Part shown: in pieces, positions 16,665 to 24,626 of the stretch
Layout of the letters: each line of letters opens with the position of its first letter
Numbering within the stretch: the stretch's first letter is position 1
Assembly: GCF_020748465.1 (NCBI RefSeq)
Contig: NZ_JAHZMP010000002.1
Span: forward strand, 310,001 to 374,000
Length of the DNA: 64,000 bases
Direction: 5' to 3'
Source of the DNA: Terrisporobacter mayombei
Lineage (GTDB): Bacteria; Bacillota; Clostridia; Peptostreptococcales; Peptostreptococcaceae
The notes under the pieces: model-generated
What the model saw: only the letters and a program-made list of their open reading frames with translations
Told to the model about the DNA's origin: nothing
Databases searched by the model: none
Position numbers and translations under genes: made by a program

Positions 16665-17360
16665 ATGAAGAATAAAAAATATTATATTGTAGTATCACTA
16701 GTCTTAGTAGGTTTATCTGCTATTATGTTTCTAATACATTACTTAGTATTTGGTCAAGCTGTCAACACAGCATATTATTCATTAATGAATTTATGCTTTA
16801 TTCCAGTAAACAGTTTAGTCGTTACATTGATATTAGAAAGATTAATAGATTATAAAGCTAAGCAAGAAAGAATGGAAAAGTTGAGCATGCTAATTGGACT
16901 ATTCTTTACTGAAGTAGGATATAAATTGATGCATTTAATAATAAAGGCAGATAAAGGAGGCAAAAACTCCATAACTTCTTTTAACAATTTAGATGAAGTA
17001 AAAAATCAAGTTGAAAAACATAATTATAATATTGATATGAAAGATATAGATCTGGATAAAATAATGGATGTTTTACTTGAAAATAGTAATTTACTTGTAA
17101 ATTTAATCAGTAATGAGAATATAACTGAACATGAAATATTTACGGATTTACTTATGTCGGTAATACATTTAAGAGACGAGATTGTCTTTTGTAAAAATGA
17201 TAAAAATAATCAGTTGGATATTAGTCATTTAGAAAAAGATATTTTAAGAGTTTATAAAAATATTGCCATGCAATGGGTTGATTACTTAAAGTATTTAAAT
17301 AAATCTTATCCATTTTTATACAATAATGCAATTAGATTAAATCCATTTAGATTTAATTAA
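16665..17360 (+). CDS. Hypothetical membrane protein (231 aa)
   Basis: Two membrane segments (about residues 6-30 and 36-61) are followed by a soluble, helical cytoplasmic domain of about 170 residues ending in LNPFRFN. I recognise no family. GGAGG lies eight bases before the start. It stands between dapB and an ABC operon and ends at its own terminator, so context gives no function. Confidence 0.75.
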   Translation: MKNKKYYIVVSLVLVGLSAIMFLIHYLVFGQAVNTAYYSLMNLCFIPVNSLVVTLILERLIDYKAKQERMEKLSMLIGLFFTEVGYKLMHLIIKADKGGKNSITSFNNLDEVKNQVEKHNYNIDMKDIDLDKIMDVLLENSNLLVNLISNENITEHEIFTDLLMSVIHLRDEIVFCKNDKNNQLDISHLEKDILRVYKNIAMQWVDYLKYLNKSYPFLYNNAIRLNPFRFN

Positions 17361-17363
17361 GTT

Positions 17364-17408
17364 AAAAAGATTTACTAGGTTATAAAACTTGGTAAATCTT
17401 TTTATTAT
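17364..17408 (+). terminator. Terminator after the 231-aa membrane protein gene
   Basis: AAAAAGATTTAC pairs with GTAAATCTTTTT, with further pairing inside the loop, and is followed by a T-rich run. Confidence 0.8.
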
Positions 17409-17422
17409 TTTTTATAAAATGT

Positions 17423-17451
17423 TTGAAAGCGTAAGTAACTAACTCTATACT
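17423..17451 (+). promoter_or_regulatory. Promoter of the two-gene ABC operon
   Basis: TTGAAA (17423-17428), 17 bases and TATACT (17446-17451) lie 37 bases before the start codon. Confidence 0.65.
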
Positions 17452-17487
17452 AGTATTATAAAATAAAATAAAAGTGAGGGATTTGTA

Positions 17488-18381
17488 GTGAAGATAATTG
17501 AAACTAAGAATCTGACTAAATCTTATAAGAAAAACAGAGGAATTGAAAGTATTAATATAAGTGTAAATGAAGGTGAAATCTACGGATTCATTGGACCAAA
17601 TGGTGCAGGGAAATCTACTACAATAAAAACATTACTAAACTTTATATACCCAACTGGTGGAAGTGCAACAATATTTGGAATGGATATTGTAAAAGACAAT
17701 TGCAAAATAAAAGAAAACATAGGATATGTGCCTAGTGAAGTTAAATATTATGACACGGTTAAAGTAAAGGATTTAATGAAATATGCTCAGAGTTTTTATC
17801 CAAATGTTAGTGACGAAGAATTATCACAAATATGTACAGATTTGGAGTTAGACATGGAAAAGAAAATGGAAGAGCTTAGTTTGGGAAATAAGAAAAAAGT
17901 AGCAATTGCCCAAGCACTAGTTCAAAATCCAAAACTTTTAATTTTAGATGAGCCTACAAATGGTTTAGATCCCCTAATGCAAAAAAAACTATTTAATATA
18001 TTAGTGAAAGAAAAGGAAAAAGGAAATACTGTTTTCTTATCATCTCACAATTTAAACGAAGTACAAAGTTTATGTGATAGGGTAGCTGTAATAAAAGAAG
18101 GAAAAATAATAGATGTAATTGAACTTGAAAAGGCCACAAAAACTCTGGGACTAAAAGTTACATTAAGTAGTAAGGATATTAATGAAGAAATAATACTAAA
18201 CTTAGGTGGAAAGATTTTAAATAAGTCAAACAATAACTCATTTGTCTTCCTTTATTATAAAGATACAAATTCTCTAGTAAAAGAATTAAGCAAATATACT
18301 ATTGATGAATTATTAATAGAAAGAGAAGACTTAGAAGATACTTTCTTAAATTATTATGAAAATAAGGAGGAAGATAAATAA
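17488..18381 (+). CDS. ABC transporter ATP-binding protein
   Basis: This 297-residue ATPase belongs to the BcrA/YtrB-like group. It shows Walker A GPNGAGKST, signature LSLGNKKKVAIAQAL, Walker B LLILDEPTNGLDP and the H-loop LSSHNLNE. The signature has LSLGN instead of LSGGQ, a variant common in this group. It starts at GTG 17488 after GTGAGGGA. It works with the overlapping permease gene, probably as a small exporter of peptides or toxic compounds. Confidence 0.88.
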   Translation: MKIIETKNLTKSYKKNRGIESINISVNEGEIYGFIGPNGAGKSTTIKTLLNFIYPTGGSATIFGMDIVKDNCKIKENIGYVPSEVKYYDTVKVKDLMKYAQSFYPNVSDEELSQICTDLELDMEKKMEELSLGNKKKVAIAQALVQNPKLLILDEPTNGLDPLMQKKLFNILVKEKEKGNTVFLSSHNLNEVQSLCDRVAVIKEGKIIDVIELEKATKTLGLKVTLSSKDINEEIILNLGGKILNKSNNNSFVFLYYKDTNSLVKELSKYTIDELLIEREDLEDTFLNYYENKEEDK

Positions 18382-19196
18382 TGAACATATTTAAATTTGA
18401 GTTTAAAAGACTATTAAAATCATGTATTATTTGGTCAGTAGTTTGTGGTATTATGATAGTTTTATTTATGTCACTGTTTCCAAGTATGGCCGATATGGGA
18501 ATGCAACAGTTGGTAAATGATAAAATGAGTGGCTTATCTGTAGATATGTTAAAGGCATTTAATATAGATGCAGGAACAGATTTTTCAGATATATTTAATT
18601 ATATGGCATATGTTATTCAGTATATAGCCATGGCAAGTGCTGTTTATGGAGCAATTTTAGGTGTTAACTCTCTTATAAAAGAAGAAAGTCAGGGAACAAT
18701 AGAATTTTTATATTCAAAACCAATAAAAAGAAGTAAAATTGTAAGTTACAAGTTATTATCAATAATTTCAATTTATTTTCTTTATATAGTAATTACAGGT
18801 GTAACTAATATATTTGTTTGTATGGTAGTAAAACCAGATAATGTAGAACTTATGGATCTTTTAGTAAATATTAAAATAGTATATATGGGAATGTTTATTT
18901 TAGGCCTTGTATTTATGTCTATAGGAATGCTTATATCTGCTTTAGCTAAGTCAGATAAAGGAGGAATTCCCATATCAATTGGAATCTTCTTTGTTTCTTA
19001 TTTATTCGGCATAATAGGCAAGTTAAAAGAAGATTTTGAGTTTCTTAAGTATTTATCACCTTTTGATTATTATGCACCAGGAGAGCTTTTAAAAAATGGA
19101 TTCGAAATGAAATTTGTTATAATAGGAATTTGTATAATGATTGTATCTATTGCAAGTACTTACTTAATTTATAATAGAAAAGATATGAATATTTAG
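18381..19196 (+). CDS. ABC-2 type permease
   Basis: The 271-residue protein has six membrane segments: one near residues 15-35 and five from about 70 on. The region IKEESQGTIEFLYSKPIKRSKIV between the second and third helices is the cytoplasmic coupling part of ABC-2 permeases. The ATG overlaps the TAA of the ATPase gene by one base, so translation is coupled. The substrate is unknown. Confidence 0.85.
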   Translation: MNIFKFEFKRLLKSCIIWSVVCGIMIVLFMSLFPSMADMGMQQLVNDKMSGLSVDMLKAFNIDAGTDFSDIFNYMAYVIQYIAMASAVYGAILGVNSLIKEESQGTIEFLYSKPIKRSKIVSYKLLSIISIYFLYIVITGVTNIFVCMVVKPDNVELMDLLVNIKIVYMGMFILGLVFMSIGMLISALAKSDKGGIPISIGIFFVSYLFGIIGKLKEDFEFLKYLSPFDYYAPGELLKNGFEMKFVIIGICIMIVSIASTYLIYNRKDMNI

Positions 19197-19251
19197 ATGT
19201 TGAAGAATTTTAGTTATGTATAATAAGTATAAAATTAAATAGAAAACAATT

Positions 19252-19290
19252 AAGGTACTAGGGAGAAATTTATCTATAGTACCTTTTATA
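19252..19290 (+). terminator. Terminator of the two-gene ABC operon
   Basis: AAGGTACTA pairs with TAGTACCTT, followed by TTATAATT. The tail is weak. The 150 bases that follow, up to the next gene, contain no further ORF I can support. Confidence 0.65.
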
Positions 19291-19447
19291 ATTGTAAAGG
19301 GATTACGATATCTTGAGATTTGTGTGATAGGGTTGAAAAACAAATACGTGAACATATATTGTATATAGTAGAAAGAACTTTGAATTATGAAAAAATAAGT
19401 AAAAATATGGTAATATATAATTGAAAAACAAAATAGGGGAGAATATT

Positions 19448-20842
19448 ATGAATAGAAATGTAATAAAAATAATTACTATAAATATAGTCTTATTATCACT
19501 ATTTTTGGTAGGATGTAGTTCCACAAAAACAGTAGATATAAATATTTTAGCAACAACAGATTTACACGGAATATTACCTTATGAAATGGTTGATTTTATC
19601 AAAAAAGACAAAGCAAAATATTCAAATACTATTGTAGTAGATGCAGGAGATTTTTATGATAAAGAATATGGAACATCAGGAGATATGCTAAAGTATTTTG
19701 AAGGGGAAAGTGAAGCCAATATTCCTTTAGCAGAAGAAATGAATGAAGCAGGATTTGATACTGTAACTCTTGGAAATCATGAATTTATTTCAAAGGATAA
19801 AGAAGGTTTAGATAGCTTGGTATCAGATTTTGAAAAGCAAGGCATAAGTGTTTTGTCTGCAAATACATATAATAAAAATGGAGAAAGTTATGTAAAGCCT
19901 TATATAATAAAAGAATTAGGAGTTTATGATAAAACTATAAAAGTAGGTATATTAGGACTTTCATTAAAAGAAGTAGGAGAAGATAAAAACAAATCAATGG
20001 AGCTAAAAGATCAACAGGGTTATGAGGGTAAACTCTATATGAATGATTTAGTTAAAGATGCTCAAAAATGGGTTGATATTATGAATGAAAAAGAAAAACC
20101 AGATGTGATTATAGCAGTGGTTCATTCTGGAGAAAGACCTAAAAAACCAAAACACCCTGGAAATAGGATACAAGATTTAGCTAAAAATGTTAGTGGAATT
20201 GATGTTATAGTTTCGGGGCATAATCATGTTCAGATAAAACAAAATGATTATGAAAACAAGGATGGAAAAACTGTAATAGTGACAGAGCCAGGGAAGTATG
20301 GTGAATGTATATCAAAAATAAATATAAGGATGAAAGAAAGTAAATCTGGGTGGGATGTTTTAGATAAGTCAAGTAATATAATACAGTTTGATGAATCAAA
20401 CAAAAATTCAAAAGATTTATTTGAAAATTATGTGAATATGTTAAGTTCATTATCAGAACTAATTAATGAAGGAAAAAAAGGTGAAGTTATAAGTCTTGAT
20501 AAGCAACTTTCAATTAAATGGGACAAGATGTATATATTTAAACCAAACACCCCAAGAGAAGAAATATATGAAAAAGTCGGATATAAGTTTTTAAAGATTA
20601 CAGAAATAGACGATGTAAATCAAGTTGTTTTAATGAACGAAGGAAAAGTTGTTTATTATTCTAATATAGGGGAAGTAAAGAAAAATAATTTACCTTTTGT
20701 ATTTAATGTTGATAATGATAAATTTGATAAAAATGTCCTTACTATAAACTATGGAGAAAATGATGATTTCAGAGTTTTAGGAGGAGAAAAAAATTTTTAT
20801 ACAGGAAGTAAAATTGTAGAACTTGCTTACGAAGAAAAGTAA
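19448..20842 (+). CDS. Lipoprotein metallophosphoesterase, 5'-nucleotidase-like
   Basis: The 464-residue protein has a lipoprotein signal with lipobox LVGC (Cys near residue 24), so it is anchored outside the membrane. The calcineurin-like metallophosphatase motifs are in order: ATTDLHG, VDAGDFYD, TLGNHEF, VVHSGE and VSGHNHVQ. This matches secreted UshA/CpdB-type nucleotidases and 2',3'-cyclic phosphodiesterases. The C-terminal part is shorter and less typical than the usual nucleotidase domain. It probably salvages phosphate or nucleosides from outside the cell. ATG 19448 follows AGGGGAGA. Confidence 0.85.
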   Translation: MNRNVIKIITINIVLLSLFLVGCSSTKTVDINILATTDLHGILPYEMVDFIKKDKAKYSNTIVVDAGDFYDKEYGTSGDMLKYFEGESEANIPLAEEMNEAGFDTVTLGNHEFISKDKEGLDSLVSDFEKQGISVLSANTYNKNGESYVKPYIIKELGVYDKTIKVGILGLSLKEVGEDKNKSMELKDQQGYEGKLYMNDLVKDAQKWVDIMNEKEKPDVIIAVVHSGERPKKPKHPGNRIQDLAKNVSGIDVIVSGHNHVQIKQNDYENKDGKTVIVTEPGKYGECISKINIRMKESKSGWDVLDKSSNIIQFDESNKNSKDLFENYVNMLSSLSELINEGKKGEVISLDKQLSIKWDKMYIFKPNTPREEIYEKVGYKFLKITEIDDVNQVVLMNEGKVVYYSNIGEVKKNNLPFVFNVDNDKFDKNVLTINYGENDDFRVLGGEKNFYTGSKIVELAYEEK

Positions 20843-20910
20843 CTTAGTAAATATGTACGAATTATATCATATGAAAAAAATAGTTTAATTTAATAATTGA
20901 AGTATTTAAA

Positions 20911-20938
20911 AGATTAGGTAATGACCTAGTCTTTTTTT
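20911..20938 (+). terminator. Terminator after the lipoprotein gene
   Basis: AGATTAGGT pairs with ACCTAGTCT around AATG, followed by seven T. It touches the operator of uppP. Confidence 0.8.
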
Positions 20939-20939
20939 A

Positions 20940-20977
20940 TTACATACATGTAATCTTTGTGTAAGGTTTATAGATAG
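20940..20977 (+). promoter_or_regulatory. BceR-type operator upstream of uppP
   Basis: The inverted repeat TTACAT-N2-ATGTAA (20940-20953) fits the TnACA-N4-TGTAA consensus reported for BceR-like regulators. Eight bases later come AAGGTTT and AGATAG. The same blocks with the same spacing occur at 23772-23809, before the Bce-like ABC genes (29 of 38 bases identical). It starts 104 bases before the uppP start codon. A TATAAT at 21009-21014 lacks a good -35, as expected for an activated promoter. Confidence 0.75.
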
Positions 20978-21043
20978 CTTAGATAGAAGAAAAATAATAA
21001 AGTTTTAGTATAATAAAATTTATTTTAGAGTGAGGTAGAATTT

Positions 21044-21868
21044 ATGGAATTGATAGAAATTTTAAAATCTATAATTTTAGGTATAATTGAGGGGATTACA
21101 GAGTGGCTTCCAATAAGTAGTACAGGCCATATGATTTTAGTAGATCAATTTTTACAGCTAAATATGTCAGAAGCTTTTAAAGAAATGTATTTTGTAGTGA
21201 TACAGTTGGGAGCTATTATGGCAGTAGTAGTTTTATACTGGAAAAGCATATTGCCATTTGATTTTAAAAGTAAAGAAATAGTAAAAAAGGATATTTTTAT
21301 TATGTGGGTGAAAATTTTTATAGCTTGTGTGCCAGCAGCAATAGTAGGAATACTATGGGACGATGAAATAAATGAACTATTTTATAATTTTAAAAGTGTA
21401 GCCATAGTTTTGATAGTCTTTGGTATCTTATTTATAGTAATAGAAAATTATAATAAAGGTAGAAATCCGAAGGTGGATAATATAAATAATTTAAGTTTCA
21501 AAATGGCTATAATAATAGGAGTTTTTCAGCTAATAGCAGCAGTATTTCCAGGAACATCACGTTCAGGAGCAACTATAGTAGGAGCGTTATTATTGGGAAT
21601 TTCCAGAGGTGTGGCTGCTGAGTTTACTTTCTTTCTAGCCATACCAGTAATGTTAGGAGCCAGCTTATTAAAGTTAATTAAATTTGGTTTCGTGTTTACA
21701 AGCTTGGAAGGAACTGTTTTAATAGTTGGAATAATAATATCATTTATAGTATCTTTATTTGTTATAAAGTTTCTTATGGAATATATTAAAAAGCATGATT
21801 TTAAAGTTTTTGGGTGGTATAGAATAGTCTTGGGATGTATATTATTAATTTATTACTACTTTTTATAG
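21044..21868 (+). CDS. uppP: Undecaprenyl-diphosphatase (UppP/BacA)
   Basis: This integral membrane enzyme dephosphorylates undecaprenyl pyrophosphate so that the lipid carrier of cell wall synthesis can be reused. Its overproduction gives bacitracin resistance. The 274 residues form about eight membrane segments with the two catalytic motifs EGITEWLPISSTGHM (residues 17-31) and PGTSRSGATI (about 172-181). It has its own promoter region and terminator. The shared operator with the Bce-like genes indicates induction by peptide antibiotics. Confidence 0.95.
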   Translation: MELIEILKSIILGIIEGITEWLPISSTGHMILVDQFLQLNMSEAFKEMYFVVIQLGAIMAVVVLYWKSILPFDFKSKEIVKKDIFIMWVKIFIACVPAAIVGILWDDEINELFYNFKSVAIVLIVFGILFIVIENYNKGRNPKVDNINNLSFKMAIIIGVFQLIAAVFPGTSRSGATIVGALLLGISRGVAAEFTFFLAIPVMLGASLLKLIKFGFVFTSLEGTVLIVGIIISFIVSLFVIKFLMEYIKKHDFKVFGWYRIVLGCILLIYYYFL

Positions 21869-21872
21869 TATG

Positions 21873-21931
21873 AGTGTTGCCTAAAGTCAGTAACTATATA
21901 GTTGCTTAGAACGATAGGCAACACTTTTCTT
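21873..21931 (+). terminator. Terminator after uppP
   Basis: AGTGTTGCCTA pairs with TAGGCAACACT. A second inner stem AGTAACT/AGTTGCT closes the long loop, and TTTTCTT follows. Confidence 0.75.
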
Positions 21932-22044
21932 AAAGTTAATATTATTTTTATTGGATGTTTTATTGATAAAATCATAGAGTAAATGTTATATTTATGATAA
22001 ATATAAATGACTATTAGTAATATGAATACTTAAGGAGGTGTAAT

Positions 22045-22737
22045 ATGAATAATATAATTTATATTTTGGAAGACGACATATCAATTAGCACCTTATTAAA
22101 AGATTACATGGAGAGATATGGGTTTGAGGCAGTAATAGTTGAAAACTTTAATAATATTATGGAAGAGTTTGATGAGATTAGCCCAAGCATCGTCCTATTA
22201 GATGTTAACTTACCAAAGTTTGATGGTTTTTATTGGTGTACAAAAATAAGACAAAAATCAAATATACCAATAATTTTCATATCAGCAAGGGACAGCGGAA
22301 TGGATCAAATTAGGGCTTTGGAAAGTGGTGCAGATGATTATATAACTAAGCCATTTTATTATGATGTGGTAATTGCAAAAATAAAAGGTTATATAAGAAG
22401 AGCATATGGAGAGTACTCTTCTAAACTGGATGAACGAATTGTTGAACTGGATGGATTGAAATTTTATCCAGAAAGATTAGAATTAAAATATAAAAATAAA
22501 GATTTAGTTATAACTAAAAAGGAAGGAATACTTTTGGAATGTCTTATAAAAAAATATCCAAAGGTAGTGAGCAGAGATTATTTATTAGAAAAAATATGGG
22601 ATGATATTGAATTTGTAGAAGAAAATACACTAAATGTAAATGTAAGTAGAATAAGAAAAAGACTTTATGATTTGGGAATAGAAGATGGAGTTCAAACAGT
22701 TAGAGGTGTTGGGTACAAATTAAATAAAACTTGGTAG
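22045..22737 (+). CDS. BceR-like response regulator (OmpR family)
   Basis: The 230-residue regulator has a receiver domain with acidic pair EDD (10-12), phosphoacceptor Asp in IVLLDVNLP and Lys in YITKPF. The winged-helix domain (about 130-230) has ENTLNVNVSRIRKRL and ends with VQTVRGVGYKLNKTW. GGAGGTG precedes the start. It lies in the order regulator, kinase, ATPase, FtsX-type permease that defines Bce modules against bacitracin and lantibiotics. The inverted repeats before uppP and the ABC genes are its probable targets. Confidence 0.9.
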   Translation: MNNIIYILEDDISISTLLKDYMERYGFEAVIVENFNNIMEEFDEISPSIVLLDVNLPKFDGFYWCTKIRQKSNIPIIFISARDSGMDQIRALESGADDYITKPFYYDVVIAKIKGYIRRAYGEYSSKLDERIVELDGLKFYPERLELKYKNKDLVITKKEGILLECLIKKYPKVVSRDYLLEKIWDDIEFVEENTLNVNVSRIRKRLYDLGIEDGVQTVRGVGYKLNKTW

Positions 22738-22745
22738 GTAATAAT

Positions 22746-23726
22746 ATGAAATTATTTATAAGAGAATATAAGGGATATGTTTTTATTTATTATATAGGAC
22801 TTATGATTACACTTTTTTATTGTAATATGATGAAGTTTATAAACTTTAGTGAAACTTTATATTTATTATTGTTTAATACTTTTATAATAAGTTGTTTTAT
22901 GATATACAAATACTTAAACTCTAAAAAGATATATGACTTTTTTGGGAAAAAAATAAATACTTTAGATGAGTCTTTTGTAGACATTGGAAGATCCGACTTG
23001 GGTAAAAATATATCATTAATTTTAGAAAATCAATATGAGTTATACATAAGTTCTTTAGAAGAGCAAAGGAAAAAGCATGATGAACATTTAACTTTTATAA
23101 ATCACTGGATACATCAAATGAAAACCCCTTTATCTGTAATAAATCTTCAACTTCAAGATTATGAAGGAGAAGAAATTGCAACAGAAATTATGCAAGAGGT
23201 AGATAAGTTGGACAAGGGATTAAATATGGCAATGTACTTTGCACGACTAGATGAGTTTGAAAAAGATTTTGTAATTGAACAAGTTAATTTATATGATGAA
23301 ATTATGGAAATTGTAAATGAAGAAAAAAGACTATTTATAAAAAATAAAATAATCCCTAAGGTGAATTTGGACAAGGACATAGAAGTATACACTGACAAGA
23401 AGTGGATAAAGTTTGTAATAAAACAAATTATTATAAATGGAGTAAAATACTCAAAAGATTATGGGAAATACATGGCTATAGCTTATGAAGAAGGCGAAGA
23501 ATATATTTCATTAGACATAATTGATGAAGGCGTAGGAATTTGCAAGAAGGATATAAAAAGAGTTTTTGATTTATTTTTTACAGGTGAAAATGGACGTAAA
23601 TATGGAGAATCTACAGGTATGGGACTTTATATAGCTAAAACAGTTTGTGATAATTTAGGACATAATATAGAGATAAAATCCGAAGAAAAAAAAGGAACTA
23701 AAGTATCTATATTATTTAAGAAATGA
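22746..23726 (+). CDS. BceS-like intramembrane-sensing histidine kinase
   Basis: The 326-residue kinase has two membrane helices (about 10-30 and 36-58) with hardly any extracellular loop, the hallmark of BceS kinases that sense through their ABC transporter. The phosphoacceptor box is INHWIHQMKTPLSV (His near 128). ATPase motifs include the N-box region, DIIDEGVGI and GMGLYIAKTVC. ATG 22746 follows TAGGTAA; a TTG frame from 22731 overlaps the regulator gene. Confidence 0.9.
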   Translation: MKLFIREYKGYVFIYYIGLMITLFYCNMMKFINFSETLYLLLFNTFIISCFMIYKYLNSKKIYDFFGKKINTLDESFVDIGRSDLGKNISLILENQYELYISSLEEQRKKHDEHLTFINHWIHQMKTPLSVINLQLQDYEGEEIATEIMQEVDKLDKGLNMAMYFARLDEFEKDFVIEQVNLYDEIMEIVNEEKRLFIKNKIIPKVNLDKDIEVYTDKKWIKFVIKQIIINGVKYSKDYGKYMAIAYEEGEEYISLDIIDEGVGICKKDIKRVFDLFFTGENGRKYGESTGMGLYIAKTVCDNLGHNIEIKSEEKKGTKVSILFKK

Positions 23727-23727
23727 G

Positions 23728-23758
23728 AAGTCAGTGGTAAATTAACTACTGACTTTTA
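23728..23758 (+). terminator. Weak hairpin after the BceS-like gene
   Basis: AAGTCAGT pairs with ACTGACTT, with a 15-base loop and only four T. It probably separates the two-component genes from the ABC genes, which have their own promoter. Confidence 0.55.
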
Positions 23759-23771
23759 AAATATACAAACC

Positions 23772-23809
23772 TTACATGAATGTAATACTCTTGAAAGGTT
23801 TGCAGATAG
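23772..23809 (+). promoter_or_regulatory. BceR-type operator upstream of the ABC genes
   Basis: TTACAT-N2-ATGTAA (23772-23785), then AAGGTTT and AGATAG with the same spacing as the element before uppP at 20940. It lies 108 bases before the ATPase start codon. Confidence 0.75.
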
Positions 23810-23879
23810 TTATATATTTAAATCTAAATTAAAATTGGTATATAAGAAAAACCAATAAATTTAGAAAGGAAGAATAATC

Positions 23880-24626
23880 ATGAAAATATTAAATATAAAA
23901 AATTTAAAAAAAGTATATGGTAAAAAAGTAATTTCAACAGCGCTAAATAACATAAGCTTTTCTATTGATGATGGAGAGTTTGTGGGTATAATGGGACCTA
24001 GTGGTAGTGGAAAAACTACACTTTTAAATCTTATATCAACTATTGATAAACCAACATCAGGAACAATAACGTTAAGAGGGGAAAATATTTTAAAGCTTAA
24101 GGGTGACGACTTAGCTTTGTTTAGAAGAAGAGAACTGGGATTTGTATTTCAAGGTTTTAATTTATTAAATACATTAACAATTGGTGAAAATATGATTTTA
24201 CCTTTAACTTTAGACAGTGTAGATTTAAAAGAACAAAATAATAGATTAAATAAAGTTTCCGAAATATTGGGAATTGAAAACTTATTAGATAAAAGGACTT
24301 ATGAAGTTTCTGGAGGACAGGCCCAAAGAACTGCCATAGGAAGAGCATTAATTAATAATCCTACGTTAGTACTTGCAGATGAACCAACAGGAAATCTTGA
24401 TTCTGCTTCAGCAAGAGATGTAATGGAATACTTGGAGAAAATAAATAAAGAAGAAAAAGTAACTGCTATGATGGTTACTCATGATCCTTTAGCAGCAAGT
24501 TATTGCAATAGAATACTGTTTATAAAAGATGGAGAGATTTACAATGAAATTTATAAAGGAGATAATAGAATTCAATTTTATCAAGAAATAATAGATGTGC
24601 TTTCTTTGTTGGGAGGTACTAAATAA
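23880..24626 (+). CDS. BceA-like ABC transporter ATP-binding protein
   Basis: The 248-residue ATPase belongs to the MacB/LolD/BceA family. It has Walker A GPSGSGKTT, Q-loop FVFQGFNLLNTLT, signature VSGGQAQRTAIGRAL, Walker [14 protein letters not shown] and H-loop MVTHDP. It works with the overlapping permease to free cell wall lipid intermediates from peptide antibiotics and to signal to the kinase. AGAAAGGAAG stands before the start. Confidence 0.92.
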   Translation: MKILNIKNLKKVYGKKVISTALNNISFSIDDGEFVGIMGPSGSGKTTLLNLISTIDKPTSGTITLRGENILKLKGDDLALFRRRELGFVFQGFNLLNTLTIGENMILPLTLDSVDLKEQNNRLNKVSEILGIENLLDKRTYEVSGGQAQRTAIGRALINNPTLVLADEPTGNLDSASARDVMEYLEKINKEEKVTAMMVTHDPLAASYCNRILFIKDGEIYNEIYKGDNRIQFYQEIIDVLSLLGGTK

